From Rhodoferax ferrireducens (GTDB taxonomy: Bacteria > Pseudomonadota > Gammaproteobacteria > Burkholderiales > Burkholderiaceae_C): a stretch of DNA of 64,000 nucleotides. The notes beneath the pieces were generated by a model. The model ran no database searches and was not told where the DNA came from. It saw only the letters and a program-made list of their open reading frames with translations. How positions within the stretch are numbered: position 1 is the first letter of the stretch; every line of letters begins with the position of its first letter. Shown in pieces: positions 1 through 7,043 of the stretch. The DNA lies in the NCBI RefSeq assembly GCF_003347515.1, contig NZ_QEII01000314.1, positions 62,001 through 126,000 on the forward strand, given 5' to 3'. The position numbers and the translations under genes were made by a program.

Positions 1-218
1 ATGTGCCAGACGTCGATGCCGCCGTGGCCCAGGCCGTTGCTGCCGGTGCAACCGTCACCATGCCGGTCGCCGACATGTTTTGGGGCGATCGCTATGGCGT
101 GCTGCAAGATCCTTTCGGCCACAACTGGTCGGTGGCGACGCATCAGCGGGATTTGAGCCCGCAAGAGATACAAGAGGCGATGCCCAAGATGGACACGATG
201 AACAAGACGTGCACTTGA
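1..218 (+). CDS. VOC family protein (glyoxalase-like), 5'-truncated by window edge
   Basis: Only the last 71 or so codons are in the window; the reading frame is open from base 3 and the true start lies upstream. The visible part is the second half of a vicinal-oxygen-chelate (glyoxalase/bleomycin-resistance) fold, with the characteristic end motif GDRYGVLQDPFGHNW followed by a short helical tail. It resembles the complete VOC protein at 21349-21822, which ends GDRAGSLLDPFGHKW, so the two are probably paralogues of the PhnB-like type. Substrate cannot be read from the sequence. It ends 12 bases before the ECF42 sigma gene; small VOC and YCII proteins are typical neighbours of ECF42 genes, so co-transcription is likely. 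Confidence 0.85.
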   Translation, partial: VPDVDAAVAQAVAAGATVTMPVADMFWGDRYGVLQDPFGHNWSVATHQRDLSPQEIQEAMPKMDTMNKTCT

Positions 219-230
219 GCCGCTGCAGCC

Positions 231-1511
231 GTGGTGGCCAGCGTGACACAACAGTCGCTGGAGGCGATTTGGCGGATTGAGGGCGCCAGCATCATCGCGG
301 CGGTGGCTCGCATGGTGCGCGACATCGGCCTGGCCGAAGAACTGGCGCAGGACGCCTTGGTCGCGGCGCTGGAACACTGGCCCGCTGACGGCGTGCCGCA
401 GAATCCGGCCGCCTGGCTGATGACGACTGCCAGGAACCGGGCACTGGACCATTTGCGACGCGCCAGGATGCTGCTGGAGAAGCACGATCAGATCGGCCAT
501 GAGCTTGAGGCCCAGCAGGCTTTGTTCGTGCCCGATTTTGTGGATGCCCTGGATGCGGCCCGATCGGACCAGATCGGCGACGACTTGCTGCGCCTCATCT
601 TCACGGCCTGCCACCCAGTGCTCTCGACCGAGGCGCGCGTTGCCTTGACCCTCAAGCTGCTTGGCGGCCTGAGCACCGCCGAGATCGCACGGGCCTGCCT
701 GGTGCCAGAGCCCGCCGTCGCGCAACGCATCGTGCGCGCCAAGCGAACGCTGACCGAGGCGCATGTGCCGTTTGAACTGCTCCAGGGGGACGCCTTGAGA
801 CCGCGCCTGGGCTCGGTGCTGGAGGTGATTTACCTGATTTTCAACGAAGGCTATACCGCCACCCGTGGCGGCGAGTGGATGCGCCCGGCTCTCACCGACG
901 AAGCCGTGCGCCTGGGGCGCGTGCTGGCCGGGCTGGCCCCCGGGGAAGCCGAAGTGCATGGACTGGTGGCGTTGATGGAGCTGCAGGCCTCGCGTGTCGC
1001 CGCACGCATTGACGCATCGGGCCGGCCCATACTGCTGCCCGATCAGGACCGCAGCCGGTGGGACCGGCTGCTCATTCGCCGCGGCCTTGCGGCATTGGAA
1101 CGTGCTGAGTCGTTGGGCGGGACGCTGGGGCCTTATGCATTGCAGGCGGCCATTGCAGCCTGCCATGCCCGCGCCAACACGCACGCAGAAACCGACTGGC
1201 CGCGCATCGTCGCTATTTACGATGCCTTGGCGCAGGTGATGCCCTCACCCATCGTCGAGCTCAACCGTGCCGTCGCCGTAGGGATAGCTTTCGGCCCGGC
1301 TGCGGGGCTGGAGATCGTGGATTCTTTGTTGGCCCATCCACAATTGGCGCGTTACCAATGGTTACCCAGTGTGCGGGCCGACTTGCTCGCCAAGCTGGGT
1401 CGGCATGACGAAGCGCGGACAGAGTTTGAACGTGCGGCAGGGTTGGCGCAGAACGCGCAGGAACGCCAGCTGCTGCAGGAGCGTGCGCTGGCGCAGGCCC
1501 GTTACCGGTAG
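231..1511 (+). CDS. ECF42-type RNA polymerase sigma factor with C-terminal extension
   Basis: The 426-residue product has sigma-70 region 2 at about residues 10-85 (AEELAQDALVAALEHWP, then an RNRALDHLRR helix), region 4 at about 115-170 (LSTAEIARACLVPEPAVAQR helix-turn-helix), and a long helical C-terminal domain (about 180-426). That layout is the ECF42/DUF6596 family, which works without a classical anti-sigma factor; the C-terminal domain is thought to control activity. The first candidate start is GTG at 231, with another GTG in frame at 243; neither has a strong ribosome site. It follows a VOC gene by 12 bases and runs convergently into the lipoprotein gene, overlapping its end by 10 bases. 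The target promoters are unknown; known ECF42 members control small DGPF/VOC-type genes. Confidence 0.9.
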   Translation: MVASVTQQSLEAIWRIEGASIIAAVARMVRDIGLAEELAQDALVAALEHWPADGVPQNPAAWLMTTARNRALDHLRRARMLLEKHDQIGHELEAQQALFVPDFVDALDAARSDQIGDDLLRLIFTACHPVLSTEARVALTLKLLGGLSTAEIARACLVPEPAVAQRIVRAKRTLTEAHVPFELLQGDALRPRLGSVLEVIYLIFNEGYTATRGGEWMRPALTDEAVRLGRVLAGLAPGEAEVHGLVALMELQASRVAARIDASGRPILLPDQDRSRWDRLLIRRGLAALERAESLGGTLGPYALQAAIAACHARANTHAETDWPRIVAIYDALAQVMPSPIVELNRAVAVGIAFGPAAGLEIVDSLLAHPQLARYQWLPSVRADLLAKLGRHDEARTEFERAAGLAQNAQERQLLQERALAQARYR

Positions 1512-1792
1512 CGCGGATCGCTGGGCCGTGCGTCCCACGGATTGGGCACCCCATCGCCGTCACGGTCGCGGTCGTAGCGGTTCGGAACACCGTCGCGATC
1601 CTGGTCGCGCGTGCGCGGGCGGCTGGGCTGAGCCCGGCCGTCATCGCCGTAGCGGTACACGCCGCTGCCATAAACGGTGACCGGCGGCGCCACCTGCGCC
1701 CGAGATGGGCCATAGCCGCCATGCGGGGCCGGGTACACGGCGCAACCCGAGACACCGGCGGTGACCACCAAAACCAAAAGAAGTTTTTTCAT
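1502..1792 (-). CDS. small lipoprotein with Asp-rich calcium-binding-type repeats
   Basis: The 96-residue product starts at ATG 1790-1792 (MKKLLLVLVV), has a type II signal peptide with lipobox VSGC near residue 17, and a C-terminal stretch with DQDRDGVPN and DRDGDGVPN units that resemble thrombospondin type 3 calcium-binding loops. The start is preceded by an AGGAC ribosome site. A longer upstream frame exists but would hide the signal peptide. The gene at 3785-4063 is a paralogue with the same CAVYP start after the lipobox and the same DxDxDGVPNRxD end. Envelope location is well supported; function is unknown. Confidence 0.85.
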   Translation of the reverse strand: MKKLLLVLVVTAGVSGCAVYPAPHGGYGPSRAQVAPPVTVYGSGVYRYGDDGRAQPSRPRTRDQDRDGVPNRYDRDRDGDGVPNPWDARPSDPRYR

Positions 1793-1856
1793 GAAATGTC
1801 CTGACATCCGCCAATGACGGGCACATCCATTGGATGCGCGAAAGGTGTCTGGGAGG

Positions 1857-1898
1857 TGTCGGCTTGTGCAACAGGGGTGTCTGTTGGTTACCAAGTGT
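1857..1898 (-). promoter_or_regulatory. promoter element shared with the paralogous lipoprotein gene at 3785-4063
   Basis: The segment contains TGTCGGCTTGTG (1857-1868) and GTTACCAAGTGT (1887-1898). The same two blocks, in the same order, lie in front of the paralogue at 4135-4175. Read on the coding strand the second block is ACACTTGGTAAC, close to the RstA-type box TACATNTNGTTACA of OmpR-family regulators. The box ends about 95 bases from the start codon. The match is by eye; the regulator is not known. Confidence 0.5.
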
Positions 1899-1989
1899 TG
1901 CGGTGCGAAACGCAGCAGGTGCCGGGTAAGGGGAACTATCGGCCATGGGCGGTGGTCGCACGACATAAGCAAAAAACTGGAGTATCGCT

Positions 1990-3024
1990 ATGCAAATCGG
2001 CATGATCGGATTGGGGCGCATGGGCGCCAACATGACAACGCGGCTGCTGCGTTCAGGCCACGCCTGCGTCGTCCATGGCACGCACCCCGAGGTGGTCGAG
2101 CGCCTCGTCGCCCAAGGCGCCACCGGTGTGGCCTCGCTGACGCAGCAGGTCAAGACGCTGACGCAGCCGCGCGTGCTCTGGCTGATGGTGCCGGCGGCCG
2201 CCGTCGACGAGACGCTGGACAAACTGGTGCCGTTGCTCGACGCTGGCGACATCGTCATCGACGGCGGCAACTCCTGGTACCGCGACGACATCCGGCGCGC
2301 CACCGCCTTGCGGGCCTCGGGCCTGCACTATGTCGATGTGGGCACCAGTGGTGGCGTCGCCGGCCTGGCGCGCGGCTACTGCCTGATGATCGGCGGCGAG
2401 GTTGACGTCGTGCAGCACCTGACGCCGCTGTTCGCGGCGCTGGCGCCCGGGGCGGGCAGCGCCCCACCCACGCCGGGGCGCAAGCCCGACAGCGGCAGCG
2501 CCGACCAGGGCTACCTGCACTGCGGACCGCACGGTGCCGGGCACTTCGTCAAGATGGTCCACAACGGCATCGAGTACGGTGTCATGGCCGCCTACGCCGA
2601 GGGCCTGAACATCCTGCGCCACGCCAACATCGGCAAGCAGACTGGCGCGGTCGATGCCGAGACCACGCCCTTGCGCGAACCCGAGATGTACCAGTTTGAA
2701 ATGGACCTGCCCGAGATCGCCGAGGTCTGGCGCCGGGGCAGCGTGATTGGCTCGTGGCTGCTCGACCTGACCGCCAGCGCGCTCGCCGCCAACCCGACGC
2801 TGGAAGGCTTGCAGGGCCGAGTCTCCGATTCCGGCGAAGGGCGCTGGACCATCCAGGCCGCCGTGGACGAAGGCGTGCCGGCGCCGGTGCTGAGCGCCGC
2901 GCTCTATGCCCGCTTCGGCTCGCGCGGCCAGGCCGACTTTGCCAACCGCGTGCAATCGGCAATGCGGCACGAATTCGGCGGCCATGTCGAGAAGGCTACG
3001 GACGAACCCAGGCCGGAGTCCTGA
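1990..3024 (+). CDS. gnd: 6-phosphogluconate dehydrogenase, decarboxylating, short type
   Basis: The 344-residue enzyme oxidises and decarboxylates 6-phosphogluconate to ribulose 5-phosphate in the oxidative pentose phosphate pathway. It shows the Rossmann loop GLGRMGANM (residues 7-15), the substrate-loop motif GTSGGVAGLARGYCLMIGG (about 117-135) and the catalytic helix GHFVKMVHNGIEYGVM with its Lys and Asn. The length fits the short family (about 300-340 residues) rather than the 470-residue E. coli Gnd type; short members are often NAD-preferring, but the residues after strand 2 (HGTHPE) do not settle the cofactor. A Gly/Pro-rich insert at about 153-173 is unusual. The next 61 codons downstream are a remnant of zwf, the preceding enzyme in the pathway. 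Confidence 0.9.
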   Translation: MQIGMIGLGRMGANMTTRLLRSGHACVVHGTHPEVVERLVAQGATGVASLTQQVKTLTQPRVLWLMVPAAAVDETLDKLVPLLDAGDIVIDGGNSWYRDDIRRATALRASGLHYVDVGTSGGVAGLARGYCLMIGGEVDVVQHLTPLFAALAPGAGSAPPTPGRKPDSGSADQGYLHCGPHGAGHFVKMVHNGIEYGVMAAYAEGLNILRHANIGKQTGAVDAETTPLREPEMYQFEMDLPEIAEVWRRGSVIGSWLLDLTASALAANPTLEGLQGRVSDSGEGRWTIQAAVDEGVPAPVLSAALYARFGSRGQADFANRVQSAMRHEFGGHVEKATDEPRPES

Positions 3025-3025
3025 G

Positions 3026-3211
3026 ATGGGTCTCGGGATGCCCGCCGATCTGGTGCGCGGCCAGTATGCCGGCTACCGCGACGAGCCGCGTGTTGCCAAG
3101 GACTCGGACGTCGAGACCTACTGCGATTTGTGGTGCCGGGTCTTGAAGGGAAGGGCTTTGGGCGAGCGGCGCACAATCAGGCCAGCAAGGGGGACCCTGA
3201 ATGCATCGTAG
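3026..3211 (+). pseudogene. zwf: remnant of glucose-6-phosphate 1-dehydrogenase (zwf)
   Basis: A 61-codon frame beginning one base after the gnd stop encodes DLVRGQYAGYRDEPRVAKDS followed by DVETYCDL. This closely matches the conserved G6PDH block around the substrate/NADP site, typically VRGQ(Y/F)xGYxxExGVxxDSxxETxxAL, in which the Gly before Val is here Arg. The rest of the roughly 490-residue enzyme, including the RIDHYLGKE active site, is absent on both sides, and the frame then runs into non-homologous sequence. The position next to gnd fits a former zwf-gnd pair. Whether the piece is translated is unknown; it overlaps the start of the DUF1439 gene. A complete zwf, if any, lies outside the window. 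Confidence 0.7.
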
Positions 3212-3767
3212 ATTCTTTTTAAGCGCAGTTCGTTGCCTGACATTGGCCGGGGTGGTTTGGGCGACCTTGCCGGGTGCCCAGGCCCAGCCTCGCTACACCG
3301 TGTCTGCCGAGCAACTGCAGCAGGCGGCAGCGCAGCGTTTCCCGCTGCGTTATCCGGTGGCGGGTCTGCTGAATCTGGACGTGCAGGCGCCGCGCCTGCG
3401 CCTGCTGCCCGAGCAAAACCGCCTGAGCGCCGAGATGGCGGTCGAGGCCGCCGGCCCGGCGCTGGAGCGCAGCCACGCGGGCACTTTCGAGATGGACTTT
3501 GCGTTGCGCTACGAGGCCAGCGACCGCACTATTCGCGCTCACCAGCTGCGCTTCAAGCGCCTGCGCTTTGCGGATCTGCAGCCGGCGGCGTCCGAGTTGC
3601 TCAACACCTACGGGCCAGCCTTGACCGAGCAGTCCTTGCACGAGGTGGTGGTGCACCAATTGCGTCCGCAGGACCTGGCGCTGGCCGATACCATGGGGCT
3701 GCAACCGGGCAGCATCACGGTGACGGACAAGGGCCTGGTGATTGGCTTTGTGGCCAAGCCGCTTTGA
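3201..3767 (+). CDS. DUF1439 family exported protein
   Basis: The 188-residue product has an N-terminal signal peptide (basic MHRRF, hydrophobic core, AQA cleavage near residue 28) and then a DUF1439/YceB-like domain, a periplasmic fold with long beta strands seen in small envelope proteins. Unlike E. coli YceB it has no lipobox, so it is probably free in the periplasm. The ATG at 3201 follows an AAGGGGG ribosome site and is therefore preferred. It lies downstream of gnd and overlaps the last codons of the zwf remnant. No biochemical role is established. Confidence 0.8.
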   Translation: MHRRFFLSAVRCLTLAGVVWATLPGAQAQPRYTVSAEQLQQAAAQRFPLRYPVAGLLNLDVQAPRLRLLPEQNRLSAEMAVEAAGPALERSHAGTFEMDFALRYEASDRTIRAHQLRFKRLRFADLQPAASELLNTYGPALTEQSLHEVVVHQLRPQDLALADTMGLQPGSITVTDKGLVIGFVAKPL

Positions 3768-3784
3768 ACGCGGACTGACCGAAC

Positions 3785-4063
3785 TTAGCGGCGACGCGGA
3801 TCGTGGGGTCGGCGATCGAAGCGGTTGGGAACGCCATCGTGGTCACGGTCGCGCATGCCGGGACGAGCGCGGTAGTAGCCTCGCGGGTAAACGTGAGGGG
3901 TGGCGCGAGGGTAGGCGTTCTGGTACACAACGCTGCCGTGAATGTACAGAGGCGGCGCCACCACGTAAGGCGCGCTCGGGCCATAAGTTTCATACGGGGC
4001 CGCCGGGTAAACCGCGCAACCCGACAGGCCGGCAACGGCCAAAACAAGTAGAAGCGTTTTCAT
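3785..4063 (-). CDS. small lipoprotein with Asp-rich calcium-binding-type end (paralogue)
   Basis: The 92-residue product starts at MKTLLLVLAV, has lipobox LSGC near residue 16, a Pro/Tyr-rich middle and a C-terminal RDRDHDGVPNRFD unit. It shares start, lipobox context (GCAVYP) and end with the lipoprotein at 1502-1792 but has one Asp-rich loop instead of two. Both have the same GTCAGGAC leader before the start codon and the same far-upstream promoter blocks, so they look like a recent duplication under common control, now separated by gnd and the DUF1439 gene. Function unknown. Confidence 0.85.
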   Translation of the reverse strand: MKTLLLVLAVAGLSGCAVYPAAPYETYGPSAPYVVAPPLYIHGSVVYQNAYPRATPHVYPRGYYRARPGMRDRDHDGVPNRFDRRPHDPRRR

Positions 4064-4134
4064 GATGCGTCCTGACACCCGGCATGACAACACGCTGGGT
4101 GATTTGATTGGACTCGCCCGAAGTTTCGCGCGTA

Positions 4135-4175
4135 TGTCGGCTTGTGGAGAAGGTGTATCTCCCGTTACCAAATGT
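4135..4175 (-). promoter_or_regulatory. promoter element shared with the lipoprotein gene at 1502-1792
   Basis: TGTCGGCTTGTG (4135-4146) and GTTACCAAATGT (4164-4175) repeat the two blocks found at 1857-1898. On the coding strand the second is ACATTTGGTAAC, which differs at one defined position from the RstA/OmpR-type ACATNTNGTTAC core. It ends about 101 bases from the start codon, nearly the same distance as in the paralogue. Confidence 0.5.
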
Positions 4176-4206
4176 CACATAAGTAGGCAGGCCGTTGACG
4201 CCCCGT

Positions 4207-5352
4207 TCAGTCCTGAAAATACCAATAGCCGGCATTCACCCAGGCGCTGAGCTGACGCGCAAACTCAGGGTCTTGCAAGCCGGTTTTCAGCATGGCATGG
4301 CTCAGGCTGTCGTTGTCGCACAGCACCCTGACCGTGGCCTGGAGCGCCGCGCCGAATTCAAAACGCTCGCCGTCGATGTGGCAAACCCCTTGTGTCACCG
4401 TCTCGTCCACATAAAAGCAGCGCAAGCCACCGGTTCGGAGCAGGTCTTGTTCCCTCAGGGTGTTGGCCATATCCGCCGCATCCAGGGGTTCCTCCAGGGC
4501 TTGCAGATCGAGTGCGCATTTGGTCCTGGACAGAAAGCTGCCGGCGAAATCCGCCATCAGGGCATCGTTGTCCAAAAGGCCTTGTAGCTGCGCTTTGATC
4601 ATCGCGAAATCGCGCGCGTTGATCTGACCCTGATGCTGGTGAATCGGCCGCCCGGGGTCGCTCAAGAGCGCCTTTCCGAGCTCCTTGTCGATCACATGGT
4701 CGGCCAGCCCGCTGAGCATGTCGCAGGCCGATTTGCCGCGGAAACCGACCGAAAAACTCATCGACTTTTCCAGCGATACGCCGTCATGGGGGAAGCCCGG
4801 CGGGATGTACAAAATATCGCCGGGCAGCAGTTCGACGTCAATGATGGCCTCGAAGGGATCGGTATGCAGCAGCGCGGCATGGGCGGCAAATTGCCGGTGA
4901 TCGCCCCGGTCGCCCACGCGCCAGTGGCGACGCCCGGAACCCTGGCAAATAAAAACGTCGTACAGGTCGATGTGCGGGCCGACACCGCCGCCGGGCGTGG
5001 CGTAGCTGATCATCACATCGTCGAAACGCCACTTCGGGATGAACGAAAAAGGCGGCACCAGCGCGGCCACCTCGGGCGACCAGTGGTTCACGGCCTGCAC
5101 GACGAGCGTCCAGCCCTCGTCGCCAAAACGCGCATAGGACTCGAACGGACCGACCTCGGCCTGCCACTGGCCGGCGTCCTTGTAAACCAGGCGCGACTCC
5201 ACCTCTTCCTCGCAGGCCAGCCCGGCCAGTTCATTGGGGCTGATCAAGTCCGCGAAGTGCTCAAAGCCCTGCCGGATGACCACCGGCTTTTGTTGCCAGT
5301 AATGCGCCATAAAGTGTTCCAGGGAGAAGTCAGCCAGGTTGAGTTTGAGCAT
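4207..5352 (-). CDS. roxA: 50S ribosomal protein L16 3-hydroxylase (ribosomal oxygenase)
   Basis: The 381-residue protein is a JmjC/cupin Fe(II)/2-oxoglutarate dioxygenase of the RoxA/YcfD family, which hydroxylates an arginine of ribosomal protein L16. The iron ligands are visible as H127-x-D129 in GPHIDLYDVF and H189 in IPPGFPHDG, at almost the same positions as in E. coli RoxA. The C-terminal dimerisation and winged-helix part follows and the length is normal. It is the first of three consecutive minus-strand oxygenase genes (with alkB and a 2OG oxygenase), separated from alkB by 110 bases, so independent promoters are possible. Confidence 0.93.
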   Translation of the reverse strand: MLKLNLADFSLEHFMAHYWQQKPVVIRQGFEHFADLISPNELAGLACEEEVESRLVYKDAGQWQAEVGPFESYARFGDEGWTLVVQAVNHWSPEVAALVPPFSFIPKWRFDDVMISYATPGGGVGPHIDLYDVFICQGSGRRHWRVGDRGDHRQFAAHAALLHTDPFEAIIDVELLPGDILYIPPGFPHDGVSLEKSMSFSVGFRGKSACDMLSGLADHVIDKELGKALLSDPGRPIHQHQGQINARDFAMIKAQLQGLLDNDALMADFAGSFLSRTKCALDLQALEEPLDAADMANTLREQDLLRTGGLRCFYVDETVTQGVCHIDGERFEFGAALQATVRVLCDNDSLSHAMLKTGLQDPEFARQLSAWVNAGYWYFQD

Positions 5353-5462
5353 TGCCGTCGAGTAGAAAGGTGAAGCGAATAGGAAATCGAGGCCTAGTGT
5401 CGGGGCTTATGGCCGTGGTTTGCAGCACCTTGACCGACAGCTTGCCAAGTTATTGTTTTCGA

Positions 5463-6122
5463 TCAAGCATTCGCGCGGCGAAACGTCAGATTGATGCGGC
5501 GCCGGCCCAGCAGCGCATGCTCGCCGTCCGCCAGGGGGGCGACGCCGTGGTACGCCAGCCGCGCCGGCCCGCCCCAGACGACGACGTCGCCATGGCTGAG
5601 CCGGTAGCGCTGCGGACGCTCGCTGCGGCGCGGCGTGCCAAACAGAAACACCGCGGGCAGGCCCAGTGACAGCGAAACAATGGGGGCGGAAAAATCCTTC
5701 TCGTCCCGGTCCTGGTGGAGCGAGAGCTTGGCGCCGGGCGCGTACTCGTTGATGAGGCAGGCGTCGGGCCGGAACTGCGCGAAGCCGGCCTGCGCTGCCG
5801 CCCGTTGCGCCAGATCCAGGCAGCAGGCCGGCATGGCCGGCCAGGGCTGGCCCGAGAGCGGGTCCAGCGCGGCGTAGCGGTAGCCGTCCGGGTCTGACAC
5901 CCAGCCGAGCGGGCCGCAGTTGCTCATGGCCACCGACGTGGTGTAGCCGCCGGGCGTGCGCATGTGGCGCAAGGGCGCCCTGGCGATGACCGCGTTGATG
6001 GCCTGCAGCAGGGCGGCATCGTCCGCCCGGGCAAAGCCATGCAGCAGCACGGCGCCGGGCGCCAGCAGCGTCTGCGCGGCCTCGCAGGACGGCGGCAAGT
6101 CATCAAAAAGATCGGCGGTCAA
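5463..6122 (-). CDS. alkB: DNA oxidative demethylase AlkB
   Basis: The 219-residue protein repairs 1-methyladenine and 3-methylcytosine in DNA and RNA by Fe(II)/2-oxoglutarate-dependent oxidation. The full AlkB signature is present: MRTPGGYTTSV substrate lid (about 54-64), iron ligands H136-x-D138 in LSLHQDRDE and H192 in AYHGV, and the 2OG-binding arginines R209 and R215 in RINLTFR. Length matches the family. The gene is not fused to or next to ada in this window. The next gene upstream is another Fe/2OG oxygenase only 36 bases away, suggesting co-transcription. Confidence 0.96.
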   Translation of the reverse strand: MTADLFDDLPPSCEAAQTLLAPGAVLLHGFARADDAALLQAINAVIARAPLRHMRTPGGYTTSVAMSNCGPLGWVSDPDGYRYAALDPLSGQPWPAMPACCLDLAQRAAAQAGFAQFRPDACLINEYAPGAKLSLHQDRDEKDFSAPIVSLSLGLPAVFLFGTPRRSERPQRYRLSHGDVVVWGGPARLAYHGVAPLADGEHALLGRRRINLTFRRANA

Positions 6123-6158
6123 ACGGTTTCCTGTGGCGTGTGTTGAGATCCTGCCATG

Positions 6159-6893
6159 CTACTGCGCATCATGAAAAATTACACCCAGTGTGTGGCGCTG
6201 GCCCGAGCGCAGCTGGCTCACGCCATGGCGCATATTGACCCGGTAAAAACCCTTGCTGCCCTGCACCGGTCGGTGGTGCACGGCAAAAATCACCGCATCG
6301 CCTTGCGCCAGCGGCACGACCTCGGGCCGGGACTGCATGCGCGGGCGCTGCTCGGTCAGCACAAACTCGCCACCGGTGAAATCTTCATGGGGCCGTGACA
6401 AGAGCACCGCCAGCTGCAGTGGAAACACATGTTCGCCGTACAAGTCCTGGTGCAGGCAGTTGTAGTCGCCCTCTGCATACTGCAACAGCAGCGGCGTCGG
6501 GCGGGTCTGGCCCGCCGCGTGGCAGCGCGCCAGAAAATCCGCATGTTCCGGCGGGAAACGCACATCAATGCCCATGGCCTCGTTCCATCGATTCGCCACG
6601 CCGACCAGCCGGGGGTACAGCGTGGCGCGAAGCGCTTGTACCAGCCCGGGCAGCGGGTAATTGAAGTACTGGTATTCACCGCGGCCAAAACTGTGTCGCG
6701 CCATCACCACCCGGCTGCGAAAGTGGCTAATCTGCGGGTAGAGCTTGACGAGGGACTCGCACTCGGCAGCGCTGAGCAGTTGCGCAAGCACCGCGCTGCC
6801 ATGACTTTGCAGCGTTTCTGTGAGCGCTGTCCAGTCGGTATCCGACCGCAGGTGCGGCCCTGGCGGGGCTTCAAATACAGGGTTGGTGTTCAT
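6159..6893 (-). CDS. 2OG-Fe(II) oxygenase (prolyl-hydroxylase-like), neighbour of alkB
   Basis: Starting at MNTNPVFEAP the product is 244 residues. A longer upstream frame is open but gives a low-complexity basic N-terminus and would overlap the divergent MFS gene. The double-stranded beta-helix core has iron ligands H148-x-D150 in NCLHQDLYG and probably H223 in NMRHGVS, with a following Arg in GQRHTLGVIFHD for 2-oxoglutarate. This family occurs next to alkB or ada-type repair genes in several Proteobacteria, but its substrate is not established. It probably forms an operon with alkB. Divergent from the MFS exporter at 7044, with 150 bases between. Confidence 0.85.
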   Translation of the reverse strand: MNTNPVFEAPPGPHLRSDTDWTALTETLQSHGSAVLAQLLSAAECESLVKLYPQISHFRSRVVMARHSFGRGEYQYFNYPLPGLVQALRATLYPRLVGVANRWNEAMGIDVRFPPEHADFLARCHAAGQTRPTPLLLQYAEGDYNCLHQDLYGEHVFPLQLAVLLSRPHEDFTGGEFVLTEQRPRMQSRPEVVPLAQGDAVIFAVHHRPVQGSKGFYRVNMRHGVSQLRSGQRHTLGVIFHDAQ

Positions 6894-7043
6894 CGCTTCG
6901 AGTCTAGATCGACAGCGATGCCTTGTCTGGCCGGAAACGGACCCGCCCTTTTGCCCTTGCCGCTGTCGTGGCCTGCGCTGGACAGCCGCACCGTGCCCCC
7001 GACATAATTCAAAAGAACTCCTGACGCGACAAGAGAACCATCC

